Assembly (NCBI GenBank): GCA_018268255.1
Contig: JAFDWX010000005.1
Span: forward strand, 372,001-436,000
Length of the DNA stretch: 64,000 nt
From: Armatimonadota bacterium
GTDB taxonomy: Bacteria; Armatimonadota; Fimbriimonadia; Fimbriimonadales; Fimbriimonadaceae
Direction of reading: 5' to 3'
The position numbers and the translations under genes are program-made. The notes under the pieces are model-generated. The model worked only from the letters and a program-made list of their open reading frames with translations, had not been told where the DNA came from and did no database searches. This document shows, piece by piece, positions 35,195-44,679 of the stretch (position 1 is its first letter; each line of letters opens with the position of its first letter).

Positions 35195-38100
35195 TTACTT
35201 CCTATTGGAAGTAGCGGGCGTGATGTATAGGGTTCCCGTGCGAGTCTGGGCGCTCGCGTTCACCTCGCCAGTGAAGATCACGGCGACTTCTCGGGTAACC
35301 GTGGTCGTGTTCACCGTAAAGTTGACGCTGGTAGCTCCCGCTGGCACCAATACGGTCCGCGGGAACGTGACGTAGGCTGTCTTGTCCGCGTAGAGGTTGA
35401 TCAGCAATCCACCGGTCGGCGCTGCTCTGTTGAGCGTGACCGTGCCAGTCGATGGGCTACCACCACGAACCGTTGCCGGGTCAAAGGTCACGCTCGCGAT
35501 CGACGGGACATTCACGATAACCGTGGCAGTCTTGACGTCGTCATCTCGCTTTGCCGTGACCGTTACGGTCGTTCTTCCTGCAACCGGACTTGTTGTGACG
35601 GTGAAGGTCACGGACGTCTGGTTGGCCGGAATGACGACTGTCGCCGGCACTTGAAGGGCACTGGGATGGCTCGATTTCAGCTCAATCGTGAGACCACCAG
35701 TCGGTGCCGGGGTCGAGATGGTGACCGTCCCCGTGGCCGTATCTCCGCCCGTCAGTGTCCCTGGGCTCACCTGGAACGCTGTCATTCGCGGCGCCTGGAT
35801 GATGAGATCCTTGCTGTCGCTGACACCCAGCGGACTGTTGACATAGATGTGGATCAATCGGTCGATTTGAACTCGATTGGTATTCACATCGAAGTTCACG
35901 GAGGCCGCACCAGCAGGCAGAGTCACCGTCGCAGGAACCGTTGCTGCAGTCCCGTCGGAGGTGCTAGCCGAGAACGAGATACCGCCTGTCGGCGACACTT
36001 CGCCATTTCGCAGCGTGATCGTTGCAATGGACTTCGTCCCGCCCGGAACAGTGCTCGGGCTGAGCGTAAGGTCGAATTGCAATGCACGAACAGTGAGAGT
36101 GGCCGTTTTGTTGCTATAACCCGTTTTGTTGGTCGAAACGATCAACTGCTGGGTCGAGGCAACGCCGACCGTTTGTATGGTGAAGTTGCCCGTGGTTTGG
36201 CCAGGAGCGATCGTGATGATCATCGGAGTCACGATTCCTGCACCAACATTGGAATTGTTGAGTGGAATCACGAAGCCGCTTGGCGATGCCGCACGAGAGA
36301 TCGTTACCGAGCCTTGGACCACCGCACCACCGAGAACACTCGTTGAGGACAGGTTGATAGCAAGGATGTCCGTTCCCTCGATGAGCAAAGTTCCAGAGGT
36401 GCTTGAGCCATTGAGCGTCGCGGTCACCACGCTGGATGCTGTCGAAGTTGTCAGCGGCGCAGCTTTTGCCGTGAAGGTCGTTTGGCGATCACCGGGATTC
36501 AAGTTGAGGGTTGCGGGATAGGTCAGGGCGTGGCCGGTATTACTCAGCGTGATCTGGGCTCCAGCAGCCGCCTCGCCATCCAACAAGATGGTTCCTGTCG
36601 TCTCCTCACCACCGTTGATAGTTTGAGGATTGAACGAGATGTTCACCACCGTCGCCGGCATCAGTTTCACGGTTTGTGCTTGGCCAACGCCATCCACCGC
36701 AACCTGAATCGAAACGTCGGTCGGCGTTGAGACGCCATGGGTGTCGATGTCGAATCCAACCGACTGCTGTCCTTCTGGAATAACAATCGGGTTTACCGGG
36801 AAGCTGACCAAGTCGGTCAGGTTCGTGGACAGGACGACAGAGAGACCACCAACCGGAGCTGGCTGGAAGAGCGTCACCTGTCCCTGGAGAGTATTTCCAC
36901 CAGGCAGAGTATCCGTGTTCACCGTGAACGATTCGAGCCATGGCCGAACGTTCAATCGTGAAACAATGAAGTCTCCGTCGTATTCCGCACGAATGTCGCA
37001 GTAAGAAGGTGCGCTCACCGATCGGGTGTAAATGGTGAAGGTTGCGGTCGTCGCCCCCGAAGGAACAGTTACCCGCAGACTGGTTGCACCCGATGGCGAA
37101 AGTCTTGCCACCTGCGGACTCAACGCGCGAACCGTGACTTGGACGCCTCCGGCTGGAGCAGCGCTGCGGAGCACAACGGTTCCGGTTGAGGTCGAACCAT
37201 TTCCGCCAGCCACTTGATCCGGATCTAAAGTCAACGCCTGCAACGTTGGAAGCCCAACACGAAGCTTGAGCAAGAATCCGTCGCCCACGATGTCAGAAAC
37301 CCCTCGGAAAGCCAGATTCGTAATGAACGGGCTGGGCAGGCCGGGGGATTGGAGACCGTAGTTGCTATAAGGCGTATAGACCGAATCCAGAACATGGCTT
37401 ACTCCGGAGATATAAGCGCTGTTGTTGGAGTCTAGATAGATCTGGTGAACTTCGTCGTTCGCGGGTCCACCGATGTAAGAACTCAGAAGTAATCCAGTGG
37501 CTGTGGAATTGAGAACCGTGACGAATCCTTCATCAGTCGAGATGACTTGAGTCGCTCCTCTGGTACCCGGTGCCGGATAGCTCAGGTTTCCGTTCTCATA
37601 GGTCGAGTCGTACGCGTTCTCCTGTCCGGGCACATTTGGACCGACAGGAGTCGGAGTAATCGCGCCCGGAATGGTGTTCGCAGGCAGGATGAATGGGATA
37701 TCAAAGCCAACCGTACCAACCACATACGCATTACCTCGGCTGTCAACGGCGATACTCGCCGGATTGACTTGGCCTGAAGTGCGTAGATTGGTGGAGTACA
37801 GGATCTGGCTGCCCGCCGGGTTGATCTTCGTAACGAATACGTTTGCGCCCGACGTGAAGGTCTGACCGAAGCTACCAACTGTTCGCGGGAAGTTGAACGA
37901 TTGGGCGATACCGGTCACATAGATATTGCCGAGCGGATCCAGGGCAACGCCGGTACCGAAGTCATCGCCATTGCCTCCCAAAAGCGCCGAAAGCCTTAAC
38001 GTTCCATCGGCATCGTATTTGCGAATGAATGAGTCAGTGAATCGAAGCAGGTTTCCATTTGTGAACACACCGCTTGTCGTAACGAAAACGGTGCTGGTGG

Positions 38101-40201
38101 GTCCCGTAACCACGTTATTGGGACTGACCACGTAACCTGTGACATAGGCCGATCCCGAGCCATCGACCGCAAGGCCGCTGGCAAAGGTGCGCCGTTCGCC
38201 TCCCACATAGATGCTTTGGGCGACTCGAGGAGTTACCGAAGCAGCGTTGTTGGTGTAGCGATAGCGGGCAACAAAACCGGCTGGGAAGGTGTCTGGGACT
38301 GCCGCACCGACATCGGAGAGTGCGCCCTGGGTCGTTCCAGCAATGATGATGTCCACATCCCCAGCAGCGGTTGCAACCGGCTTGAGTTGGAATCCACCAA
38401 ATGTCTCAACTGGGTTGGGGTCACCGCCAACGGTGTAGATCACTTCCGGAGAGAACGGGTCCAGAACACTAACAGCGCTTGCTTCGAATCGCATCAAGAA
38501 GATTCGCTGTGGGAAAACGCCGCTGTAAGATCCGTCTCGGAGTCCAGCCGCATCGATCACCAAGTTCTGCGTGGCTGCTGTGCCACTTCGGTTGAAATCA
38601 AGGGACTGCAAAGGGAGTCGGTTGTTGGGAACGAGTGTCGAAAACTCGGCGGGGTTCAGGCCAGTTGCAACAAGCGCATCGATCACGTTTTGCGTGGTCG
38701 CATTCCAGGGCAAGTTTGCCGTTACCGTATTGGCCGTCGTGTTTCGAATTCTAAACGTTCCAGCCGTGGGTCGGAATCCGTAGTCCCCATTGGGATTGTA
38801 CGAAGGAGCCGTCCAGGCAATTGAGGTTCCCAGTGCTCCCACAGTCAGCGTGTAGGGCCAAACTTTGCTGTTTACAACAACGGTGGGTGAGAAGTCATTT
38901 CCGGTAGCAAAAATGTCGATGGGGGTTCCGGGAAGCGGCCCACCGGTGGTGGTGAAGGTGCCGGGACCTGCCCAATCATTGAGCGTCGTGGCAACTTGTG
39001 CGGCAGTCGTGTTAAAGCTGAGCCCATCGCCGTTCCCGTTCCAACGGAGTTCAAACGTACCAGCGGTCGGGTCCGTGGAGACCGAGCGGATCCTGTTGTG
39101 GAGGTCCTTAGCGAACGAGCCAGAATCTGTTTCGCCCGCGAGCCAGACGTTCCCGTATTGGTCTACTTGGATTCCCTTACCGTTATCGTTGCCAACGCCT
39201 CCGATAAACGCGATGTAAACGGCTTCGTAGGCATCGCCCGTCAGAGCGACGATGTACGTGTCCGTCACTCCGATATCTGGGCTGCTCTTGATATTGATAC
39301 TGTAGGGGCCAGCGGTGATCGGGAAGTCCGCTGAGTAGGTCGAACCCGTAATGTAGAGCTGTCCGTTGTTGTTGCTGACCGAAGCATTCGTCTCGTCGTA
39401 ATCGAAATCGCCACCGACGTAGGTGCCATAAACCATCGGGTCGACGACTAGCTTCTGAGATCGGTCATATGCTCCAAATCGAAAGCCGACTTGAGTGTCG
39501 CTGAGCTTGACGAAAGACGCTGCAACAGGAACCCGCGAGTTGCCCACGGGCTGATACGCTTTTAGACCCGCCTGTCGAGCGATTCCAGCGGCAGTGCGGA
39601 TCAGGAGGTCGCCATTGCTGTCGATTTCAAGGCCGTCGGCTCCTGTGAACTCCAACTTAACCGTGTTCGGATCAACTCCACCGGCGATGTTGATATCCCA
39701 TCGAGGAGTACCGTTGTCGCGATAGTGCCGCATATCGACACCCGGGCGGAGATTGTACTGATAGGCTTCAGCATAGGCTCCCACGCCTTTGGCCTTTCGA
39801 CCCGTGCCGATCCCGACATAGTCGATGTGAGTATCGAGCGGCTTGAATCCAGCTGAAGTCGCCGCGCCAGTTGCGCCAACAACCTCCATCCGAACTACGC
39901 TGCCTTCCTTAATAGGCCCATTGAGCCCATTCTTAAAGGTGTAGTAGTTCAAGACAGCGCCTGAATCAGTTACCCAATAATCTAGCCCTCTGCTTCGCGT
40001 GAAGTACTTCGCCCGACTATCCCACTGCCCTTTGTTCTCTTGGAACATCGAGCGAACTTTGCCCAGCGCTTTGGTTGCGCTAACGGGATTGGCTGGCTGA
40101 ATACTATCTCCCTGGAAAGGGGAAGCTGAAGGCTGCGCAGTCGCCATGGAGGCGAGCAAACCTACTCCAATTACCCAAATCGACTTAGAAAATCCGATCA
40201 C
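35195..40201 (-). CDS. Giant secreted protein: DUF7948-like, SBBP repeats, seven Ig-like repeats
   Basis: 1668 residues with a signal peptide (WVIGVGLLASMATAQ). Residues about 45-270 match the domain that precedes SBBP propellers (FQENKGQWDSRAKYF, YGTYVGGDFDYDE). Residues about 270-980 carry beta-propeller (SBBP) repeats with YVTG/YITG-type turns, for example GSAYVTGYVVSP and GNIYVTGIAQSF. From about residue 988 to the end are seven tandem domains of about 95 residues, each opening xVxGGxxxxGTVTL and closing in a SVxFTVxTxxV strand. No sorting signal is visible at the C-terminus. Probable cell-surface or extracellular adhesin. Low-cysteine, Thr/Gly/Asn-rich composition fits secretion. Confidence 0.87.
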   Translation of the reverse strand: MIGFSKSIWVIGVGLLASMATAQPSASPFQGDSIQPANPVSATKALGKVRSMFQENKGQWDSRAKYFTRSRGLDYWVTDSGAVLNYYTFKNGLNGPIKEGSVVRMEVVGATGAATSAGFKPLDTHIDYVGIGTGRKAKGVGAYAEAYQYNLRPGVDMRHYRDNGTPRWDINIAGGVDPNTVKLEFTGADGLEIDSNGDLLIRTAAGIARQAGLKAYQPVGNSRVPVAASFVKLSDTQVGFRFGAYDRSQKLVVDPMVYGTYVGGDFDYDETNASVSNNNGQLYITGSTYSADFPITAGPYSINIKSSPDIGVTDTYIVALTGDAYEAVYIAFIGGVGNDNGKGIQVDQYGNVWLAGETDSGSFAKDLHNRIRSVSTDPTAGTFELRWNGNGDGLSFNTTAAQVATTLNDWAGPGTFTTTGGPLPGTPIDIFATGNDFSPTVVVNSKVWPYTLTVGALGTSIAWTAPSYNPNGDYGFRPTAGTFRIRNTTANTVTANLPWNATTQNVIDALVATGLNPAEFSTLVPNNRLPLQSLDFNRSGTAATQNLVIDAAGLRDGSYSGVFPQRIFLMRFEASAVSVLDPFSPEVIYTVGGDPNPVETFGGFQLKPVATAAGDVDIIIAGTTQGALSDVGAAVPDTFPAGFVARYRYTNNAASVTPRVAQSIYVGGERRTFASGLAVDGSGSAYVTGYVVSPNNVVTGPTSTVFVTTSGVFTNGNLLRFTDSFIRKYDADGTLRLSALLGGNGDDFGTGVALDPLGNIYVTGIAQSFNFPRTVGSFGQTFTSGANVFVTKINPAGSQILYSTNLRTSGQVNPASIAVDSRGNAYVVGTVGFDIPFILPANTIPGAITPTPVGPNVPGQENAYDSTYENGNLSYPAPGTRGATQVISTDEGFVTVLNSTATGLLLSSYIGGPANDEVHQIYLDSNNSAYISGVSHVLDSVYTPYSNYGLQSPGLPSPFITNLAFRGVSDIVGDGFLLKLRVGLPTLQALTLDPDQVAGGNGSTSTGTVVLRSAAPAGGVQVTVRALSPQVARLSPSGATSLRVTVPSGATTATFTIYTRSVSAPSYCDIRAEYDGDFIVSRLNVRPWLESFTVNTDTLPGGNTLQGQVTLFQPAPVGGLSVVLSTNLTDLVSFPVNPIVIPEGQQSVGFDIDTHGVSTPTDVSIQVAVDGVGQAQTVKLMPATVVNISFNPQTINGGEETTGTILLDGEAAAGAQITLSNTGHALTYPATLNLNPGDRQTTFTAKAAPLTTSTASSVVTATLNGSSTSGTLLIEGTDILAINLSSTSVLGGAVVQGSVTISRAASPSGFVIPLNNSNVGAGIVTPMIITIAPGQTTGNFTIQTVGVASTQQLIVSTNKTGYSNKTATLTVRALQFDLTLSPSTVPGGTKSIATITLRNGEVSPTGGISFSASTSDGTAATVPATVTLPAGAASVNFDVNTNRVQIDRLIHIYVNSPLGVSDSKDLIIQAPRMTAFQVSPGTLTGGDTATGTVTISTPAPTGGLTIELKSSHPSALQVPATVVIPANQTSVTFTVTTSPVAGRTTVTVTAKRDDDVKTATVIVNVPSIASVTFDPATVRGGSPSTGTVTLNRAAPTGGLLINLYADKTAYVTFPRTVLVPAGATSVNFTVNTTTVTREVAVIFTGEVNASAQTRTGTLYITPATSNRK

Positions 40202-40338
40202 AAAGACACCTCAAGCTCTCAGTATAACTCGAAAATCATCGAGCGGCACTTCATAGAGAGCCCCGCAAGATTGACGCTTATTTTGCCTGAATTGGCTTGG
40301 TAAATTTGATGGTTTTTCCCCGAAAAGTCCCCTTCTGG

Positions 40339-41439
40339 CTACTGCACGGGCTGAAACAGGCCAGTTTCAGCCGATTTTGTAGCCAAATCCGACTTGCCAA
40401 TCGCCAAAATACTTGCCTGCGAAGCCAGAATTTTCGCAATCGAGCGAAAAGCTTCACCCTGGGGTCGGTCGGGAAACTTCACCAAGCTCGGCTCGCCTTC
40501 ATCGGACGATTCGCTGATGTAAGGGTCCATCGGCACGGAACCAAGATACGGAACTCCCAGCGTGCTCGCAAGCTGCTCGCCCGACATTCCTTTAAAGATC
40601 CGGCTTTCAGAACCACAGCCCGGGCAGATGAACTTCGCCATATTCTCCACGACTCCGATGATCGGAGAGTTCAGCCTTCGAAACAGCGCAGCCGACTTCC
40701 CCGCGATGTTTGCGGCGACGTTGTGGGGCGTTGTCACAATCACCACACCCGAGAGCGGCACCAGTTGGGCCAGCGACATGGGAGCATCGCCGGTGCCCGG
40801 CGGGAGATCCACGAGCAAATAGTCAAGCTCACCCCAAGCCACGTCGGCCAAAAGCTGCTTCACCGTTCCTGCCACCATCGGCCCGCGCCAAAGGACGGCT
40901 TGCCCTTCTTCCAGCAAGAATCCCAAGGACATCATGTGGATGCCATGCTTTTCGATAGGGACGATCTTGCCGTCCTGCGTGAACGGGCGTGCGTCAGAGC
41001 AGCCCATCATCAAAGGAATGCTAGGACCATAGATGTCGGCGTCCAAGAGCCCGACCTTCGCACCGGTCTGCGCCAAGGCAATGGCCATGTTGATCGCAAC
41101 CGTGCTCTTCCCCACGCCGCCTTTTCCGCTCGCGATGGCGATCGCTTGCTTCACGCCGGGGATCAGATCCTGGGCCTCTGCGACGCGATCTCGGACCCGT
41201 GCGGTCATGGTCACATCGACCTTTTCCACACCTTCCAGAGCAGCGACAGCATCTTCGCATTGCTGCTGGAGGACTTCCTTGACCGGACACGCGGGCGTGG
41301 TGAGTTCCACCGAAAACGAGACTGCGCTTCCGTCTATCTTGACCTCCTTGACGAAGCCAAGAGTGACGATATCGCGGTGGAGGTCGGGGTCTTGGACCGA
41401 ACGGAGAGCGTCGAGAACAGCCGATTCAGTAACGGACAT
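40339..41439 (-). CDS. Mrp/NBP35-family Fe-S cluster carrier ATPase (ApbC type)
   Basis: 366 residues. N-terminal MIP18/DUF59 domain (residues about 1-90, DPDLHRDIVTLGFVKEV), then a deviant Walker A SGKGGVGKST, switch GLLDADIYGPSIPLMMG, and DYLLVDLPPGTGD. The CPGCG motif (ICPGCGSE) provides the cysteines that bridge a 4Fe-4S cluster between subunits. Works in Fe-S protein maturation. Monocistronic; TACAAT lies 9 nt before the ATG and a 7-bp inverted repeat GTTGGAA/TTCCAAC overlaps the promoter (about 41456-41476). Confidence 0.95.
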   Translation of the reverse strand: MSVTESAVLDALRSVQDPDLHRDIVTLGFVKEVKIDGSAVSFSVELTTPACPVKEVLQQQCEDAVAALEGVEKVDVTMTARVRDRVAEAQDLIPGVKQAIAIASGKGGVGKSTVAINMAIALAQTGAKVGLLDADIYGPSIPLMMGCSDARPFTQDGKIVPIEKHGIHMMSLGFLLEEGQAVLWRGPMVAGTVKQLLADVAWGELDYLLVDLPPGTGDAPMSLAQLVPLSGVVIVTTPHNVAANIAGKSAALFRRLNSPIIGVVENMAKFICPGCGSESRIFKGMSGEQLASTLGVPYLGSVPMDPYISESSDEGEPSLVKFPDRPQGEAFRSIAKILASQASILAIGKSDLATKSAETGLFQPVQ

Positions 41440-41521
41440 TTGCCCTTGATTGTACGTTGGAAAGAGTCATTCCAACTCACTTGTTCCGTTTGTTCAAGGA
41501 TGATCTGCCAAAAAATGACGA

Positions 41522-41550
41522 GGGACGCCATGTCTCCGGAATGGCGTCCC
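41522..41550 (-). terminator. Terminator after the first ECF sigma gene
   Basis: GGGACGCCAT pairs perfectly with ATGGCGTCCC; on the minus strand the stem is followed by TCGTCATTTTTT. Placed 30 nt past the sigma gene stop. Confidence 0.8.
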
Positions 41551-41579
41551 GATTTCCTCAAGTCTGCTTTGGTATTCGC

Positions 41580-42152
41580 CTATACGGCTGGCTTAAGCGA
41601 TAGTCCAAGCTCCTTCTTTAGCATGGAACGAGCTCGAAACAGCCAACTCTTCACCGTACCCTCAGGCTTGTTGAGCCTGTCGGCGATTTCGTTGACATCG
41701 AGATCTTCCATATGTCGCATACTCAAAATTCGGCGATACCGGAGAGGCAGTCGCTCCATCGCGACCTTGATCTCATCACTTTCTACAACTTCAATCGTTC
41801 TCGAAAGTGTGCAGGTTGATTCATCCGCTATGCAATAAGCGTGATCCTCAATATTCAGGGTCCGATGTTTGCGTTCTCGAATCAAATCGATGCAGCAATT
41901 CGAGCAGATCCTCTGCAGCCAAGGCAAAATTGGCCTTTCCGGACAAAACGTCGTGAGAGCTTGGAAAGCCTTTAGAAGAGTGTTTTGAACGACATCGGCG
42001 GCGTCTTCTACGTTCTTTAACTTTCTATAAGCCTGTTGAAAGAGTCGAGTCCTGTACCGGACTGTGATCTCCTCAAATGCGGAATGATCTCCGCGTTGTG
42101 CACGAACGATGAGGGTTAGGTCCCCCTCCGCTGTACCATATTCTTTTTTCAT
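41580..42152 (-). CDS. ECF RNA polymerase sigma factor
   Basis: 190 residues from the ATG at 42152 (GGGGAAAA upstream). Region 2: FEEITVRYRTRLFQQAYRKL and DAADVVQNTLLKAFQAL; region 4: LPLRYRRILSMRHMEDLDVNEIADRLNKPEGTVKSWLFRARSMLKKEL. No anti-sigma gene follows on the same strand; the divergent gene at 42324 has an N-terminal hydrophobic segment and could be linked, but lacks an anti-sigma motif. Four cysteines around the linker (CPERP, CSNCC) are unusual for the family and might be redox sensitive. Confidence 0.92.
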   Translation of the reverse strand: MKKEYGTAEGDLTLIVRAQRGDHSAFEEITVRYRTRLFQQAYRKLKNVEDAADVVQNTLLKAFQALTTFCPERPILPWLQRICSNCCIDLIRERKHRTLNIEDHAYCIADESTCTLSRTIEVVESDEIKVAMERLPLRYRRILSMRHMEDLDVNEIADRLNKPEGTVKSWLFRARSMLKKELGLSLKPAV

Positions 42153-42210
42153 CTTTTTCCCCAAAGTGGAGACATCTATATTATAGTGGAGTCCATGGTG
42201 CTCTCCAAGA

Positions 42211-42233
42211 GGATTAGGACCATAGTCCTATCC
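42211..42233. promoter_or_regulatory. Inverted repeat between the divergent sigma and hypothetical genes
   Basis: GGATTAGGAC / GTCCTATCC with a 4-nt loop and one bulged base lies between the divergent starts at 42152 and 42324. On the minus side a CACTATAAT hexamer region (about 42180-42190) is a likely -10 for the sigma gene. It could be an operator or an mRNA hairpin. Confidence 0.35.
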
Positions 42234-42323
42234 GACCGTTCCCAATGGAACAGCGAGCACGTTTCAGCGTCCAAGCTCGACTGCCTTTAGATTCAACCAG
42301 GAATCACCGATCATTTGGATACC

Positions 42324-43211
42324 ATGACGGGAAACGGCCTAGGGATAGGGGCCTTAATCGGAGCATCGGTCACGTTGCTCGTTCTAACCAAGTTGAGCGC
42401 GAATCAGCCGCAGGACTCTTTCCGAGCGCCAGAGATGCCAAGAGAGTCGTACGACCAGATCAAGGCGTACATCGAACCGGTTCGGCTGGTGGATCAGTTG
42501 GGACCGCCTTCGGAGGCTGTGAATCCTCAGTTGGTACGCTCGATTGCCGACAGATGGCTGAGTCTCCAGTCCAAAGGGCTGCTCCAGTCTCCCAAGCCTT
42601 GTCTGCCCGATGACACGTCCCGAGATGGAGTTCGGCTTCAGATCGCATCCGCACGCGCGCGTCTTGGAATCCAACTCTCGTACGTCGCCCATCAAGAAGC
42701 CGTCCAGGGGAACACCAAAGGGGCGGTTCAAGACTATTCCACCGCGTACCGAGTCTTTGAAGTTTTCAAATATGCCGATCTCACGTCTGTAACGGCAGCC
42801 ATGGGTTACCAAGCCGTGATTATGGATTCGGTCGAAAAACTCGCTCCGGAAGATCAGCGGGACTTTGTCAAACTCACTCCACTCTCCGAGTCTTGGGACT
42901 CGGCGCTGCGAAGAATCAGCCAGCTTTGCGTGGTCGAAGCCACTTTTGACTACAACCCCGCGACGGAATACTACCGGCAGAAGATCGTGGCTGCCATCGG
43001 CGCTATCCGGTCGGTACCTTTTGAAATGCCCGCGTACGTCGCGCTGCGCAAGGAGCTGTTGGCACTCAATTCCAAAGCACCCGAGCAGGTCTTTGGTGCA
43101 CGGATCGCGTTGGATCGAGCCTTCAGCCATTTCAAGCAGATCGAGCGCATCGAGGCCAATGCCAAAAAAGCGACGACCAGTCCAAATTCTGAACTGGTCG
43201 CCCTGAAATAA
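42324..43211 (+). CDS. Hypothetical membrane-anchored helical protein
   Basis: 295 residues from ATG 42324 (TTG at 42315 is an alternative). One N-terminal membrane helix (GIGALIGASVTLLVLTKLS), then a mostly helical soluble part with TPR-like spacing (LSYVAHQEAVQGNTKGAVQDYSTAYRVFEVFKYADL). No named family. It is divergent from an ECF sigma gene and ends 11 nt before the convergent anti-sigma gene, so it may belong to the same envelope-response neighbourhood. Confidence 0.6.
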   Translation: MTGNGLGIGALIGASVTLLVLTKLSANQPQDSFRAPEMPRESYDQIKAYIEPVRLVDQLGPPSEAVNPQLVRSIADRWLSLQSKGLLQSPKPCLPDDTSRDGVRLQIASARARLGIQLSYVAHQEAVQGNTKGAVQDYSTAYRVFEVFKYADLTSVTAAMGYQAVIMDSVEKLAPEDQRDFVKLTPLSESWDSALRRISQLCVVEATFDYNPATEYYRQKIVAAIGAIRSVPFEMPAYVALRKELLALNSKAPEQVFGARIALDRAFSHFKQIERIEANAKKATTSPNSELVALK

Positions 43212-43222
43212 GCGTTCTGGAA

Positions 43223-44062
43223 TTATCGGCCCAGAGGCTTTAAGATGATGATGCCCCCGCTGAGCGAGGCTGCATACTTGTCGATCTTGGCTTCATTGAC
43301 GCGCTCTACGGCAATACCATTGAGGTTCCAAGGCGATTTGTCGGTGCCTCCGAGAACCTGAACCGGTCTTTGGAACGTATCCGCCAGTGCGCCAGCAATG
43401 TCCAGGGCGTCCCCTTCGCCAGTGAGGACCGGCTTGGCATCCTTGCCCGGAAGGACGAACGTGAATTTCTCCTTCCCGAGTTTGGTGCGAACGATGAGCG
43501 CCATCGATTGTGGTTCGATGTTCTGAATCGGCCGGTTCATCGGCGAATCCAGCTTCATCATCACCGTGTCGCCACGCTCGGGGACCATCGAAATCTCGCC
43601 GCCGCCCGCTTTGCCTGCTGTGATAATGAGCGATTGATGATCGCCCGCAAATTGGACCGACTCGCGCTGTCCCCCGCTGATGGGGATCGCATTTGCCGTC
43701 GAATTCCGGCCCGAGTTCGTGTTGAACAGTGTGGTCACGGTGGCGATGATCGCAACCGTAGCCAGTCCACCGACCGCAAGGGTTCTCCACCAGGCTGAGA
43801 AGAAATTGGGTTTAGCTTTTTGCTTCTGGTCCCAAATGTGCTTGTCCAGCCTCGCAGAGATCCGGTCGTGGAGGTCGTATGGAACCTCAATTTCCTCGTC
43901 CTTCATGGTTCCCAAAGCTTCCATCGCGCGTGTGAAAGCCTGGTACTCCGCCTGAATTGTTGCGTCCTCTCGAAGTGCTCGTTCAAAAGCCTGCTTCAGC
44001 CCAGATTCTAGGGTCCCTTCAAAATAATCAGAATAAAAATCGCGCGCTTTATTGACATTCAT
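43223..44062 (-). CDS. Anti-sigma factor candidate with one membrane span
   Basis: 279 residues from ATG 44062 (a TTG overlapping the sigma stop as TTGA at 44089 is an alternative). The cytoplasmic N-terminus (residues 1-75) is helical, DFYSDYFEGTLESGLKQAFERAL resembling the zf-HC2-like anti-sigma fold without the zinc His-Cys motif. A membrane span (TLAVGGLATVAIIATVTTLF) at about 93-112 is followed by an outer domain of about 165 residues. Encoded directly after an ECF sigma gene, the usual place for its inhibitor. Confidence 0.72.
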   Translation of the reverse strand: MNVNKARDFYSDYFEGTLESGLKQAFERALREDATIQAEYQAFTRAMEALGTMKDEEIEVPYDLHDRISARLDKHIWDQKQKAKPNFFSAWWRTLAVGGLATVAIIATVTTLFNTNSGRNSTANAIPISGGQRESVQFAGDHQSLIITAGKAGGGEISMVPERGDTVMMKLDSPMNRPIQNIEPQSMALIVRTKLGKEKFTFVLPGKDAKPVLTGEGDALDIAGALADTFQRPVQVLGGTDKSPWNLNGIAVERVNEAKIDKYAASLSGGIIILKPLGR

Positions 44063-44085
44063 AGTGATCTCTGGACCATCTGACT

Positions 44086-44679
44086 TCAACCCAATTGGAA
44101 AAGTTCCGAATCTTTTGTCAATAATTCTCTCAGGCTCAAACGAGCCCGATTGAGACGACTTTTTACGGTCCCCAGCGGCAGATCTAACGACTGGGCGATC
44201 TCTTCGTAAGAAAGCATCTCCACGTGGTACATCATGAGCATGGCTCGCTGGTAATCCGGCAACTTCGCGACAGCGCGCTGGACCAATCGCTCGCGTTCAT
44301 TCTTTTCGACTTCTTCATCGGGGGTCAGGTTCGGATCTTCGATTTGGCGTTCCATTTCCCCCTCAAAATCGGTCGGTGCATCGAGGCTTACCTGCGACTT
44401 GCTCTTGTCCTTCTTCTTGAGGTCCAGATAGCAGTTGGTCACGATTCGGTAAAGCCAGGTGGTGAATGCGCTTTGGCCACGAAAATTCTGGAGCGCGTTA
44501 TAGACTCGAATGAACGCCTCGGCCACGATATCCATGGCCTCTTCCTGGCTGGATGTCAGTCGAAAGGCATACTGATACGCTCTCCGCTCGTGCTTTTTGA
44601 TGAGCTCGTCGAATGCTACTCGGTCGCCTTTTTGCGCTCGAGCTATCAGTAGTTGGTCGTCTTGTGAGTTATCACTCAT
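44086..44679 (-). CDS. ECF RNA polymerase sigma factor (RpoE-like)
   Basis: 197 residues. Region 2: FDELIKKHERRAYQYAFRL, EEAMDIVAEAFIRVYNAL, FRGQSAFTTWLYRIVTN; region 4: LPDYQRAMLMMYHVEMLSYEEIAQSLDLPLGTVKSRLNRARLSLRELL, a textbook RpoE-type pair. The start overlaps the stop of the DUF4446 gene (ATGA), and the anti-sigma candidate follows. Three genes (45197-43223) form one unit. Confidence 0.95.
   Translation of the reverse strand: MSDNSQDDQLLIARAQKGDRVAFDELIKKHERRAYQYAFRLTSSQEEAMDIVAEAFIRVYNALQNFRGQSAFTTWLYRIVTNCYLDLKKKDKSKSQVSLDAPTDFEGEMERQIEDPNLTPDEEVEKNERERLVQRAVAKLPDYQRAMLMMYHVEMLSYEEIAQSLDLPLGTVKSRLNRARLSLRELLTKDSELFQLG

Noticed and set aside
40297-41838. A 513-codon open frame on the plus strand opposite the Mrp gene
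   Set aside because: Mirror frame of mrp: the product is Arg/His-rich with no domain, while the minus-strand protein carries Walker and CPxC motifs.
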